DNA of 64,000 bases from the NCBI GenBank assembly GCA_036971475.1, contig JBAIZL010000002.1, positions 235,628,643 through 235,692,642 on the forward strand, written 5' to 3'. This document shows positions 23,095 to 37,400 of the stretch, one piece after another. The notes below the pieces were generated by a model. That model was given only the letters and a program-made list of their open reading frames with translations. It searched no databases and was not told where the DNA came from. The position numbers and the translations under genes are program-made. Positions within the stretch are counted from its first letter, which is position 1; each line of letters starts with the position of its first letter. Source of the stretch: Prosapia bicincta (Eukaryota; Arthropoda; Insecta; Hemiptera; Cercopidae).

Positions 23095-23410
23095 AGTTTT
23101 GGTTGGTAAAGATTATTTAGATTTTTTGGACTAGGAGACTGACAGACTTACCTTGGTAAGAGTCCACTCTGTAGTCTTGAAATAGAAACACATAAAAGCA
23201 CTTAAACAATGATATATTTCAACCACACAGTGGTCTTTGTCAATCGAAGAGAAAACACCTAGAAAGCACCTAGTTGTTTTCTCTTCGATTGACAAAGACC
23301 ACTGTGTGGTTGAAATATATCATTGTTTAAGTGCTTTTATGTGTTTCTATTTCAAGACTACAGAGTGGACTCTTACCAAAGTAAGTCTGTCAGTCTCCTA
23401 GTCCAAAAAA

Positions 23411-23474
<64 letters not shown>

Positions 23475-23798
23475 AGATCAAATAATACACACAAATACAG
23501 GAATATTTAATTTATTGAACAATAAACTCAAAGCTTTTCGTTGGCTTACATTACCAACATCTTCAGGAGTTACAATATTAAGAATGATAAAACAAACTGT
23601 CTAACAAACATGAAGCTACTAGTAGCTTCATGTTTGTTAGACAGTTTGTTTTATCATTCTTAATATTGTAACTCCTGAAGATGTTGGTAATGTAAGCCAA
23701 CGAAAAGCTTTGAGTTTATTGTTCAATAAATTAAATATTCCTGTATTTGTGTGTATTATTTGATCTTAAAAATATTCTAACAGGAAAACACATTTGAT

Positions 23799-23847
<49 letters not shown>

Positions 23848-25338
23848 TGATATTTCATGTAGTCCATTTTTTTTCCGTTGCACTGACTTTATGAAGTTAT
23901 TATTATTACTTTAAATACTTTTTTCCACCACTAAATGCAATAATTTTACCTTGTGTGATGAGGCACCTTTCAGTCACTTGACCATTGTCGAATCACTGCT
24001 TAATTTTTCTCTATTTTTCTGGTGTGGATGTTCGGTGCATAATGTTGGTATTTGTTGACGTCACACACATTTCTTCTTGAGTTGCGTGTATAATGTTTTT
24101 CAATAGTACGTCGTCAGCATATGTTGTCTGTAGGTTCAACATTTGAACAAATAATAATTAAACCTATACTAAACACACATAATATTTTACTATAGACAAG
24201 GTACATAGACGATATACTTGTAATATACCAACCTACCATTCACAACGAACACATCATAATACTAAACAAACTAAATACATACAACGAAAACATACAATTC
24301 ACCGCCGAAACAGAAACAAACAGAACAATTAACTATTTTGACATCACATTAAATATAAATAATAATAAAATAGAAACTACAGTATACAGAAAACCTACCT
24401 CCAACAACACCACAATACACTACAAATCTAACCACCCCTGGACACACAAAATTAACACTTACAGTAAAATGATAAATAAAGCAATAAAATACACACAAGA
24501 TAACAAACAAAAATTAAATGAAGAATTAGATAACATTACAAAAATAGCAATAGAAAATGGATACAACAAAGACCTTATAAAAAACATATACAATAAATTT
24601 ACAAAAAAACCTAACCTCAACACAACACTACATACAACCTGAACACAAAAATAATAAAAATAAAAAAATCTACCTAAAATATAAATACACCAATAACAAA
24701 ATAGAAAAATTAACAAAGAATACTACACTCCAACATACAAACCAAACAACAAAATAATAAAATATCTTAATAACACAAACCACAAAACAGAAAAACATAA
24801 CCTATCAGGAATTTACAAAATTACATGTAACGATTGCAACACATTTTACATAGGGAAACCAACCAGATCATTTAAAATAAGATTTGAAGAACATTACAGA
24901 GCATTCAAAATTAAAAATAAAAAATTATCAAATGTTCCAGCACACCTAATATCACATAAACATGAAATAACAAATTACGAAAATATCCTAACCATACTTG
25001 AAATAAATAACCCAATAGAACTAAACTCACTAGAAAAATACCACATTTATAAAAACATACACTTACAATTTAATGAACCTACAAACAACATATGCTGAGG
25101 ATATATTATTCAAAAACATTATACACGTGAATCAAGAGGAAATGTGTGTCACGTCAAGAAATACCAACATCCATACCAGATAAATAGAGAAAAATTAATC
25201 AGTGATTCGACAATGGTCAAGTGACCGAAAGGTGCCTCATCACATAGGGTAAAATTTTGCACTTAGTGCTGGAAAAAATTATTTACAAGTAATAATAATA
25301 ACTTCATAAAGTCAGTGCAACGGAAAAATAATCAACAG

Positions 25339-25409
<71 letters not shown>

Positions 25410-28400
25410 TTTTTTGGACTAAGAGACTGACAGACTTACCTTGGTAAGAGTCCACTCTGTAGTCTTGAAATAGAAACACATAAAAGCACTTAAACAATGA
25501 TATATTTCAACCACACAGTGGTCTTTGTCAATCGAAGAGAAAACACAAAAAGAAATATATAAAAAGAATATATATATATATATATATATATAATAATTGA
25601 ATATGTTTACTCGCTGTAAAAATATATTATTTGAAGCTTCAAAGAGGAAAGTATACACAATGACTATCTCTTATGGAAATACCATTTCCTGCATCCTACG
25701 AGTCAGTATACTGAATATGTAGATTCTTATGGCAAAAAATTAGTGTTAAAAATTATTTCTTGCACCAATTGAGAACAACTTATATATAGGTTGTCAGTCC
25801 AGAAATATATATATATTAGGTTATTTCTGGTAGAGCTTAAATCTTATTTAGGAATTTTTGGACTAGACAGAAGGCTGACCGACTTACCTTGTGGTAGTAG
25901 TGCAAACTGCAATCTTTTGGAAAGTAATAGACACACATAAAACACATAACACTATTGAAATTGTAATATTTCGATAAAACAATAATCTTTTTCAATAAAA
26001 AAAACTTTTTCAATGTTTTTTTTTAATGATTGAATAAGATCATTGTTTGATCGAAATATTTCAATTTCAATAGTATTACATGTTATGTCTGTCTATATCT
26101 TTCCAAGAGGTTGCAGTTTTGGACTATTACTACAAGGTAAGTCTGTCAATCTCCTATCTAGTCCAAAGATTCCTATATATAGATAAGTAATTATTTAAGA
26201 TGAAAACAACCAGTCTATATCAGGTACGCTAAATTTAGAGTTATACAAACTTGATATGCTAACAAGACTTTCTCCATAACTGTTCCGGTTTTGGATATTC
26301 AGCATTAAAAAAATAATACTATGATCAATTAAACTCAATAACATGTTGTGGAAGATTAACAGATATTTTATCTTTCTAGCATATAACTAAAACCTCTTAT
26401 CACATTCAGTTTCAGGATTATTCCTGTCAAGGTTTCTTTCTTGTTAGATTTTCATACTGGTCAAGATTGCCTTGCCAGGTTTCAATTAAAAAAAAAAAAT
26501 AATAATAATTTGCTATTAACCAAATTCAATAATGAAAAGAAAAAAAAATAATTTCAATGTGTCAAAAGTTTATTCAAATTCTTAGAGCTTTTAAAATATA
26601 TGTTCAGATGTTAGAAACTTTGAAGTTTACCATACACCTGGTTCCAAAACAGTACTAAATCCTATATGCTTTTACATATAATAAATCTTATCATATATGT
26701 TTCTAAATATATTAAATCATACATATTTTTTAAAATATATTTTAAAACTCACCATTGCTGACATATGTGCAAATCCATTCTTATATGTCTTGACTGAATG
26801 ACTGTTACTGTTTAATATATCAAAAAGGCTGTTATATGGTAACTTTACACGAACTGTGGCAAGTTGAGAATAAAGAATTTTTGTGTACAATGACATTATA
26901 ATGCATCCCCAACATAAAACTGTAATGTCTATAGTTCTCTTTGTCCAAGAGTAGCTTATAATACCTGAACCTAAAACAATAATACAACAACTGAACACCA
27001 ATAACAATAGAAAAACATATTGAAAACATTCATGTTTACACTTGCAGCAATATAAGGTAAATGAAAAAAGCGGCTGATTTGTGAGTCAAGTTTATGTATT
27101 CTTATATCATTGGCAACATTTAAGAAGTTGGTTTCTATCTATCATCAGGCCTAAGCACATTATAAACAATTAGATTATACATAAATTTTAACTATTACCT
27201 ATTAAGTTTAGCACTAATCACACATAATTTTAACCATTACTAAAAATTACAAAAACATTTCCAATACCTATTGAGTTGGGCACCAAATTACATATTTGTT
27301 TATAATTACTACAAACACTGAGTGTTTGTCATTTGTAGGATTAATTACTAAAAAATATTAGTACAATTTATTACAATAAATCTTCGTTTAACCGTCAGTT
27401 TCTATTAACCGTCATTGCTGCAATAGTACATTAATACTGTAATAACAAATTGCCAGTACCCTGAACCGAATACCATTAGGCCACTAGGCCCGACATTGTT
27501 GTCTAGTAACGTTTTATGTTTATTCGTAATACTTAGCTGGTGTTGCTACTTTTGGAAAAATGAATGCACATTATTAAATAACAAGCTTCACACTACTTAC
27601 TGATATAATTACGATGGTTTTGTTTGATAGATGAACGCCAACGGCATTAAAAACATGATATTATTCTAGCAGCTTTTGTCACGATTTGCGGGCAGACACA
27701 CTTACTTCTTAACAATTTTAGTGAAGTTGAGTTGATTTCCAACGGAAAAAATGGTTCATTGAAAGAAGTTTATCTTTATATACTTTAATAATAAAATAAA
27801 TAATTTTTAATAATGTATATATTGATTTTCACTATTTTTCCAAATTTCACAAAACCTAAAAATAAGTCCAAAATATTGATTAAATATTTAGTTGCAAAAT
27901 AATCGTTAAAAACGGATTTGGTTGAAGTCAAGTACAAACATTGATACACTTAGATAAACTCATCCTTACTAGGAAGTAAATTATAACGTAAATTCCTTAA
28001 GAAGTAAATTATTTGGTTTTAAAACTTTTACTTGTTCTGAATCTTGGACAGTATTTATCGGATCTGAAGCATTACTTATCAGAGAGAGCATATGTTTACA
28101 CTTCTGTTCTATATACAAAATATTTATAAACTCACAAAACAATGAAATGTGACACATTTACATGTCTTAGTGAATATGAAGACAGTGTTGCACAGATAAG
28201 AAAATATAATTAAATCAAAAACAATGTCGTGCCAATTGGTCCGACAGAGTTTATTTACGTATCATTTACGCTACAAAAAACCTAGGTTGGACATATTGGC
28301 CCGACTCGTGATTTTATAAATATTATGGTAAGAAACGTATTTTCGTACTTAGATATGATACCGAAACAAAGAATAAGTACACATTATTTAAAAATAAGGT

Positions 28401-31400
28401 TAACATATTTTGGCAATTCTATGTGAAAACGCCGATATTGTGGCCGGCAGCTAAAGTATTAAGGTGCAGTGATGCGTTCGCTTTGTTTGTTAAGCTACAT
28501 AAACTATTTCCTCTGTAAGTTTATATTATTGTACATTATTTTGTTACATTTGTACCTATTGTTCGGATCTTTTTATCATGTAATAAATAGTTTTATTTGT
28601 TATTACAGTCATGTTTATTTTCTTTTTGCTCCAAAATATTACTGTGAGAGTGATATCTGTCTATAATATAATTGATTGAGGTTAGGTTTTGGAGGAATAA
28701 TACAGTGTTTCTGTTATCCGTCTATTAGCTCAACCGCCATGACCAAGGTCCGATGATGACGGTTAATCGAGTTTTTACTGTATTCCCAATTTAGGAAACC
28801 AAAACTGTAAAACAATCTTATTTACTAACCTGTTATCAGTACATGAAAGATAAAATGAATAATTACCTATTGTGCTTAGTTATCATACTAACATAACTCA
28901 AAAGGTAATGTTTATGTAACAGTTAAAGTCATGTGTGATTGGTGCCAAACTTAGTAGATAATGTTTTTGTAATTTTTAGTAATGGTTAAAATTTATGTAT
29001 GATTCTTTATTGTATACTTAAGCCTGATAATGGAAATAAACGAATTTCATGTCGCCAATGATATAAAATATCTATAATTGACTCGCAAATCAACTGCTTT
29101 TTTTATTTACTCTGTCTTGAAAACATATTAAAATAAAACTTGCAGTTTTGTGTTGTACATCTTGAGGATTTTCTATAATTACACTTTTGTTATCAACTTG
29201 GCAAAAAAACCACTACTTACTGATATTTTTCAGCAGATGCATTTTGCGCCAAGTCAGCGCATTGTTCAATACTGTGAGTCACGGACCAGACTGTTACTCA
29301 AGTGTGTTGTGTTGGTGTGAATCTGTGGTGTATTGATGTTCTGTGGTGCATTATTGTTCATAGAGGATTTTAATTATGTGTTCAAGTATAGTATTTGATT
29401 GTGAGTGTGTTTTGTTGTTTAGAATGTGTTGTGGATAGTTTTTGTGGTGTTTGTAAACCTTGTAGTTTTTTGTTGTGTTTAGTTTGTTGTTTTTTTATGT
29501 AGTGTACGATTTTAAGATAGGTGACTATGTTAATCTGTGAGTGTAGTGGGTTTTGGATGTGTACAACAAAACTTGATTTGGGTTGTGTTTTTTTTATGTC
29601 TTATGTGTTCTTTGTATCTTGTGGTAAATGTTCTCCCTGTTTGTCCTATGTAAAAGCTGGGGCATAGGAAAATAATACATAACACTAACATACCACAACA
29701 ACACATCAGAAAAAATAGCTTCCTCTTTCCACAAACTTAAATACAAATAGCATTCAAAACATCCAACACAACTAAAACTCATATACACAGTACAAAAACA
29801 CCATGACAGAGCAGGAGTATACAAGGTTACATGCAACGACTGCCCCAGCTTTTACATTGGAAAAACAGGGAGAACATTTACCACAAGATACAAGGAACAC
29901 ATAAAAAGCATAAAAAAATCAACCCAAATCAAATTTTGCCATACACATACAAAACACACTACACTCATAGACTAGCATAGACACCAATCTAAAATTCTTC
30001 ACTACATCAAACAAATCAACAAACTAAACACAACAGAAAACTACGAGATATATAAACACCACAAAAACTATCCACAACACATTCTAAACGATAACTCACA
30101 CAATCAAATACTTTATTTGAATACATAATTAACAACTACTCTATGAACAATAACACACCACAGAACACCAACACACCACAAACTCACCCCAACAAAACAC
30201 ACCTGTGCAACCGTCTTGTCTATTACTCACAGAATTGAACAATGTACTAACCTAGTGCAAAACGCGTCTGCTGAAAAATATCAGTAAGTAGTGGTTTTTT
30301 TTGCCAAGTTGATGAAAGTGTAAATATTAAAATAAAATACAGGATATAAGAGAAAATATTTAACACTTTGAATAAAACTACCCATTAAACTGGGTTTTCT
30401 AGGGATATGTGTCTGATAAACACACCTAAAGCCGGGTTTACACGATGCCAGTTGAGGAGACAATTGTCTGAGGACAACTTACTGGCATTAAATTATTGGC
30501 TACGTGTTAACACCTCTGGCCAATTGGCGTGCCAACTGCCCTGCCAGTTGTCCTGAAATTCAATCGTCTCCAGGAGTAGACTGAGGACAATTGACTGGGC
30601 GCAGTAACACCCCCCACCACTCTATCAAGACAGTTTTCTAGACAATTGGCGGCGTGTGAACGTTTTAGGGCAGTAGATCTCTCGTTTTGGGCCAGTTTGC
30701 AATAGTCAGTCGAGGCGGCTACGTATGGGGTTTAAATTGTTTATTTTAAAATTGTCTGTTGTTTATTGGAAAAGTATGGCTCCTAAATGGAGTGATGACT
30801 TAAATTTAAAATTCTTGGAGTTATATAAGGAGCATTGGTGCCTGTGGGACCAAAGAGAAGAATTATATAAGGAGCATAGGTGCCTGTGGGATCAAAGAGA
30901 AGAATTATATAAGGAGCATAGGTACCTGTGGGATCAAAGAGAAGAATTATATAAGGAGCATAGGTGCCTGTGGAATCAAAAATATGCCTTCGGTGTAGCA
31001 GAAGTAAAAGCAAAGATAAAGTCATTTCGCAATACATTTAACATTGAGTTTTCAAAACAACGGAAATGTGCCAAATCTGGATGTGGACTCTTCTTATTTA
31101 ACTCTTCCTCGAGAACTTCTCAAGCCTCAGTGATCAATTCTTGACAAAGATTCTCACTCATTACTTTCAATTCATCACAAGACACAACAGACGATAAGCA
31201 CTCCGCCATTTTTTGTCACTAACTGGCGTGACAATAGTTTCGCCGTGTGAACAAGTTTTCATTCAATTGGACTGGCCTCAGACATTCACGCAACTGGCGT
31301 AAAGCCGGGTTTACACGATGCCAATAGAAGAGACAATTGTCGGGGCCAGTTGTCTTAAGGTTAGAATATTTGTCTGACAGATATAGGATTCAATTACTTT

Positions 31401-34400
31401 TAATATTACTTATTTAGAATGAAACTTTTCACAGCAAATGTTAGTCCTAGAATCTGATAAAAGGGGAATAAAAACGAGTATAGATACCAAATAATATGTC
31501 AGAAAATATTGTATATTAATTTTTTGAACAATAGAAACAGCCTTTTTAACGTAATGGAGTGATTAGTTTCATTCTAGGTAAACATATTAAAAAACCAGTT
31601 CAAACACATTCACACCAGAAGGATTTAGTCCAATTCTTTGTGAAATACCTAGCCTCTATTACATGTGATTACTCCGTAAGGTCTGGCTGGTTAATGTCTT
31701 CAACTCACCAGTAATATTTGTGATTGAGTTACAGCTTAGCTAGTGAGAACAATTCACAAAAGTAAAAATTAAAACAGTTTAACTCTCACTGCACATTAGT
31801 TTATGTGTAGCCAAGCACTGATGAAGGCAACACTGTCATTGAAACTAGTCTCTTTGTTTTAATAAACTAGTATGTGAAAAAATAATAACATTTCAATTAA
31901 ATGATAAATGAACAGATTAATGAAAAAATATTTTATAATTGAAAAAATAATTTACCTTGACTGCAGATGCCTCGGATAACCATCATATAACTGTCGAATA
32001 TATTTTCTTGTTCTTTTGTCCTATGAGTTGTCTTTAAAAGTTGAAGAAACTTGAAGTGTATTAAAGGAATGAGTATACTCACAGCTAAAACCACCATCCA
32101 AGAACTAAACCTAAATGGAGTAATGTAGGATCTCCAAGTATAACTGTTTGCTGGAGTTCGTAAGTACATTTGATATCTAGAAATAATTCATGTTTATATA
32201 TTTATTCTGCTACACTTGATTTTTCCTGTCTATCATATTTATTACACACAAAATGTTCCATAAATCTAGTTACAATTATTTTTTTTGCCCATATACATCT
32301 CATCACATGTACTACAAATTATCTTATAAATTCCTGATTTTTCCAACATTGGAACTTTATCCTTGGGGTTACTTAATAAATGCTAAAGTTTATTGGACTC
32401 CTATAGGCTAACTTTACATTTACCTTTTTTTGTGGTATTGGAGTTTTTGCCAATATTTTTATTGTAATATATTGCACCACTGTGATCTTGATATTGTATA
32501 GTTACAAAGAGGGAGCCCAAAGAGGGGGCAAGAAGAGCAAATGCCCAGGGGCCTGGGCTCTGGAGGGCCCCGAGTTGGTGTTTTTTTTTTTACTTCAGAA
32601 ATAGTTACTCATGTGGCAAGATCCATAAAAGAGATAAAAACATTATACCAATAAAATATAAAAATTACAATGTACAGTTTTTCAAGCTTTAAATGCCAAA
32701 GTAATACTCATTAAATGAAATGTTCTATTCACACAAAATGCAATGTCTTAGTTACTGTAAATGATAGGCAGTTTATTCCAACAAAACTAATACAAGGATT
32801 ATATTCAGTACGCCTAGTACGTTTTAACACGGAAAAAATAATTTATTTATAATATCATGCAAAATACACAATTGTTTGGGCCTATGTGGGCCCGTACTCC
32901 AGAGGCTCCGTATGTTTGCCCAGAGGCCCAAAATCTTTCTGGGCTGCCTGGTTACAAATAAGTTTTTGAATAATAAAATATTTGTTTAAACTTTTGTTAA
33001 GATATAATTCTTGAGAGTATGGTTTGACTTACACGTCATTCATGATATATGCACTGATGTCCATAACTTTCATCTTCTCTGGAGTGAATGCAACATATGA
33101 TATACCAATATCTATTTCCTTTTTTTGTAACATTCCTATCAGTCCAGTCCAGATGCCATTTTTCGACGCATGTCCTGCTGATTCTACTGAGTCGTCTATT
33201 ACCACAAATCTGCACAGTATTAAAATACATGTAAAAATTTTAATTACATGTGAACCAGTTACTGTTTGTAAAATGTTAACTTATTTTTTACTTAAATTGT
33301 TAATTCCTCTAATATTTAAATTATAAAACATAAAAATTATAGTATGTGCATGTAAGCAAGATTACTGACAATAATGAGGAAATATTTTAAAGGTTTAAAC
33401 AACAACATACAAATTTATCCGGAAATATTCGGAGTCACTTTCTCAGTGAGTAGAAGGTGTCCAGTGAATATTCATAGCAATTGTTAATGGTTTATTCTAT
33501 TTTTCCCTTTTCTGTATCCCAACAGTGGCGAGTACTAGTCTCAGTGAAGAATCAAAGTATGTCTGTGAATAAAATCTCCCTTTCCCCTTCTTTTCATTTC
33601 ATTCTTTTTGTGGAATTGTGAGATAAGTCTACTTTATCCTGTTTGGAAATTTAGACAGAAGTAGTTCAGTAGATAGTTAGATAATAGTATTCTTCAATTT
33701 CTGTTTAGAACCTTCAAACCTTCAATCAAAAACCACTTAAATAAATTAATCCTTCACATAAACTGTAAATAATCAAGATGTACAGAAGTGAAGCATTGAA
33801 CTTACTGTATTATGGTCACACGTGTTTACTGAATGACATGTAGGCCTAGCATTACAGTAAGTCATTTTAATTCTATAACGCAACAACTACAATGTAATTC
33901 AGGCACGTGGAAATCATGAGCGATTACTTATCAAATATTGTAACTCCAGATAGTTTTATGCAGTAAAATTTTGTAACTAGGTCTTATACTTGTTATATTT
34001 TGCAGCCATACTGCACGTTAGTTTATTTTATTCCATTGTAGATTTTTTTTAAACATTAATTAAATCTAACATAGTTTTTTTTTAAATATTGAACTTTGTA
34101 AAGAAACTTCATAAAACACTTAAGCACATATAACATCATCATAAAACACGTCAATCTTATTTACACTTTCAAATTTATTTAAATTTTTACAAAGAATCCC
34201 TCATAACGAGATTGTCTTTAATCTTCCAGTAAAACATTGTTGATAAATTGTTCATATTCATTATTTTGTTGCAAGATGCGCGGATTTTTAACTCATTAAT
34301 GAGGCATCAACTCAAGCATCTTTTTCGTGAACATTTTTAAACCCTAATTTCAAAGCTAATTTAATTTATCAAAAGAAACAATTTCTTTTGCTGTCAACAT

Positions 34401-37400
34401 TTTCATTACACTCTGAAAATGACAAGGGGGAGTCTTTGTTCTTTAGAATTTTACATTAGAGAGTTTGCGAAACATCAAGTTGACAAGCAGTATTTCATTG
34501 AATCGTTTTTGTAATTTTAAGACTTAAATCATGTCGTTTATTTTGAATCGGACGTCTTGCTACACTTTGAAACTTCACGTGACACCAAGCTTCACAAAAC
34601 AAATGAAAAAAAATTTTCCAAAATTAAATTACGTAAAAACACACTGAAATCATAAACATATATAAAAATAAAGAAATAAACGGTGCAGTACTCTGCAGTA
34701 GTTGCGTGAAATGGAATACGAACAACCAGATAGACAAACAACATTTTACATTTGTTTACTACTGTAGGATTTTACATTTTAGTTACTACCTATAAGAAGT
34801 GTTTGAGTAAAACCATGCAGGATATGAATGAGATGAATTATGAATCATATTGATTATATCGATAACAGGACTAATGGACAGGACGTCAATCACCATATTG
34901 CTTAACTTATTCATAAGAATTGACGATACTTGTTGCTTGTAGACCAATTACGGTGTGATGTGGACAGGGTAGCTGCCTGCTTTAGGGGGGGGGGTGAAGA
35001 AGTGATTCCTTCTACCCACAGGATAGTTTAAATTGTATTGCACTCCCCAAAAACAGATGGTTTTGAAAGAAGACCTTAAAATACTTGTTTCTCTAAAAGA
35101 CAAATTTAAAACATAATTTTACTATTATAGAGAAATATTTGTTTAGTCTGAAGAGATGTTACTCAAGAGATGTTACTCAATAGATGTTACTCAAGAGATG
35201 TTAATATTCAAACTACCTAATCCTTTTATAACTAGACAATCGCCGACCAGAGCGAACTTGACGTTTTTTTACCTTGTCCTAAAAATCAGTTATTTGGAGC
35301 AAATAACACCTGTAGATTAAACTTGTGTAGAAGCTGCTAACCACCAAAACGTAGATTTGTTTCTAGGCTGTGTATCATTGGCTATTTTTGTTTTGTTTCT
35401 AACCGAACAATATGAAATATACAAACATTTCAAACTACAGCCTACACACATACTTAACACCAATTACTTTATAGCTCACATACACTTTTTGAGATCATAA
35501 CTTCTAACACTCACCAAAATACACCAACATCCCCAACCTAATATCCCATCCCAACCCTAACCTACAAAAACTTTGAGATCAGTTACGGTCTGAGTTAACA
35601 ATGGGACACATCTCCCAAAACGGGCATCCTCAACAATATAAAGTAAGTGCTACTATAGGCAAGTGTAACAACTTAAAAGTGATTTTAGTTAAAAACTAGT
35701 AGCTCAGGTGAAGATAGAATTAACAGATATCATTCATTATTACTATACTATTTGAATAACACATTTTCTCTACTTACGTAAAATTGGAAAATTCTTGTAT
35801 AACATAAAAGACGTTCAGAAAGTATGCCTGCACTAAGTATTCTTTAGCATTTATTAACTCTTCTTTGGTTTTAAATTCCTGCACATAATTTTTAGGTAAT
35901 GAATTAATACAAAATACAATAAATTGTTCACATTTTATTAACACTTATATTACTGAGTATTAATGTACTGTATTATAAAGCAAATTACTCTTGGAGAATA
36001 TATGAAATTTATAATTTAATTACACTTAGTTATAATTTGCATTGTTAGTTTTGTGAAAGTAACATTATTAAGGAGTGAGCTTTTGAAGGTCATTTAGATG
36101 ATACTTGGAAATGAGCAAGTATCACATGATAATAATGACCAAATAACTTATCGGTATTTCTGTAACATTAGCTACAGTATATATATATACTCTCTTATAT
36201 GTGTTGATTTTTTATAAACAGAACTGAGCACTCATTCCAATATCTTTTTTCTGAGTTCAGTTAAGTGGCAGAAAGCAATAACTTATTTATTAATTACTAC
36301 ATTAGCACTCTATATTGAGTAACCACCATTAGGCATTACACAAAACAGCATACTAATTTTTTAATAATAATAATAATAACAGTGCGATGGATGAGCTTTT
36401 ATTTTTACACTAGCATGCCTATTTGACGTATTTTAGTAAAGGCACAACACAAATCATTAGCAAAACAGGTTTGTTCCCATATTTTGTTTTTATTGCAACA
36501 AGTGCTAAAAGTATATTTTTTTGCACAAGTGCTTGAAAAGGGCAAGTATAATCGAAGAGCAGGAACAAGTGTGTAGATTTAAAAGGGCAATAGTTTCAAC
36601 AAAAATAATGCAAGAATACTGAATCTTATTTTAACAAGTTGTAAATTAACATTTTTTTACCTAACGTCCTATAAACAAAACACCAACGGCTTTGGGTGAG
36701 TTTTGTAAAAGATGACAATTTCTATTTCATTGACAAAAGGACAAATGTAGGTTAAGTGGAGAATTATTTTATCCCCATAACTGATACTAAACTACTATAT
36801 AAATACAAAAAATATATAATGATAATTCATTAAGTATAAGATATAAATTATCTACAAAAACCTATTCATAAACTAAAAAAAGTTATATTAGGAAGTATTG
36901 TACACTTACTTGTACTGAAGCTACTTTAAACTGGAGTATTGTACACTTACTTGTACTGAAGCTACTTTCAACTGGAGTATTGTACACTTACTTGTACTGA
37001 AGCTACTTTAAACTGGAGTATTGTACACTTACTTGTACTGAAGCTACCTTAACCTGGAGTATTGTACACTTACTTGTACTGAAGCTACCTTAACCTGGAG
37101 TATTGTACACTTACTTGTACTGAAGCTACTTTAAACTATAGTATTGTACACTTACTTGTACTGAAGCTACTTTAAACTGGAGTATTGTACACTTACTTGT
37201 ACTGAAGCTACCTTAACCGGGAGTATTGTACACTTACTTGTACTGAAGCTACTTTAAACTGGAGTATTGTACACTTACTTGTGCTGAAGCTACTTTAAAC
37301 TGGAGTATTGTACACTTACTTGAACTGAAGCTACTTTAAACTGTAGTCCTGTTAGATTACTTCTCCTCTTGGACAAGTTGAACATGTTCTTGAAGGACAA

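Larger units (their letters stand above)
23472..23775. repeat. Perfect 150-bp-arm palindrome, family D
   Basis: Arms 23472-23623 and 23624-23775 are almost exact reverse complements, meeting at CTACTAGTAG. The terminal edge reads TTTAAGATCAAATAATACAC. Each arm carries one hammerhead-like module (23525-23571 minus, 23670-23716 plus). It is bounded by TA tracts. Confidence 0.85.
23847..25338 (+). mobile_element. Penelope-like element PLE-1, copy 2
   Basis: Y repeats in inverted orientation bracket it (23847-23998 and about 25200-25338). A short inverted piece of the 3' coding end (24000-24137, minus) is joined to plus-strand RT/GIY-YIG sequence (24138-25190). Layout is as in the 5975-8228 copy but with a much shorter left arm. 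Nucleotide similarity to that copy is high but with many differences. Confidence 0.85.
30430..31301. mobile_element. PIF/Harbinger-like element, internally deleted
   Basis: Starts AAGCCGGGTTTACACGATGCCAGTTG; the right side ends with CCTCAGACATTCACGCAACTGGCG, an inverted match to the subterminal GCCAGTTG...GTCTGAGG part. The interior encodes a MADF-domain protein on the plus strand and the start of what may be the nuclease protein on the minus strand. This two-gene arrangement is typical of PIF/Harbinger elements. A second copy of the left end (31303-31352) follows directly. It lies in the intron between IR exons F and G. Confidence 0.6.

Noticed and set aside
31817..31850. CTGATGAAGGCAACACTG...GAAACTAGTC as another module
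   Set aside because: Box and ACTAGT palindrome fit, but the hairpin has an unpaired tail and there is no outer stem; single copy, so left out.
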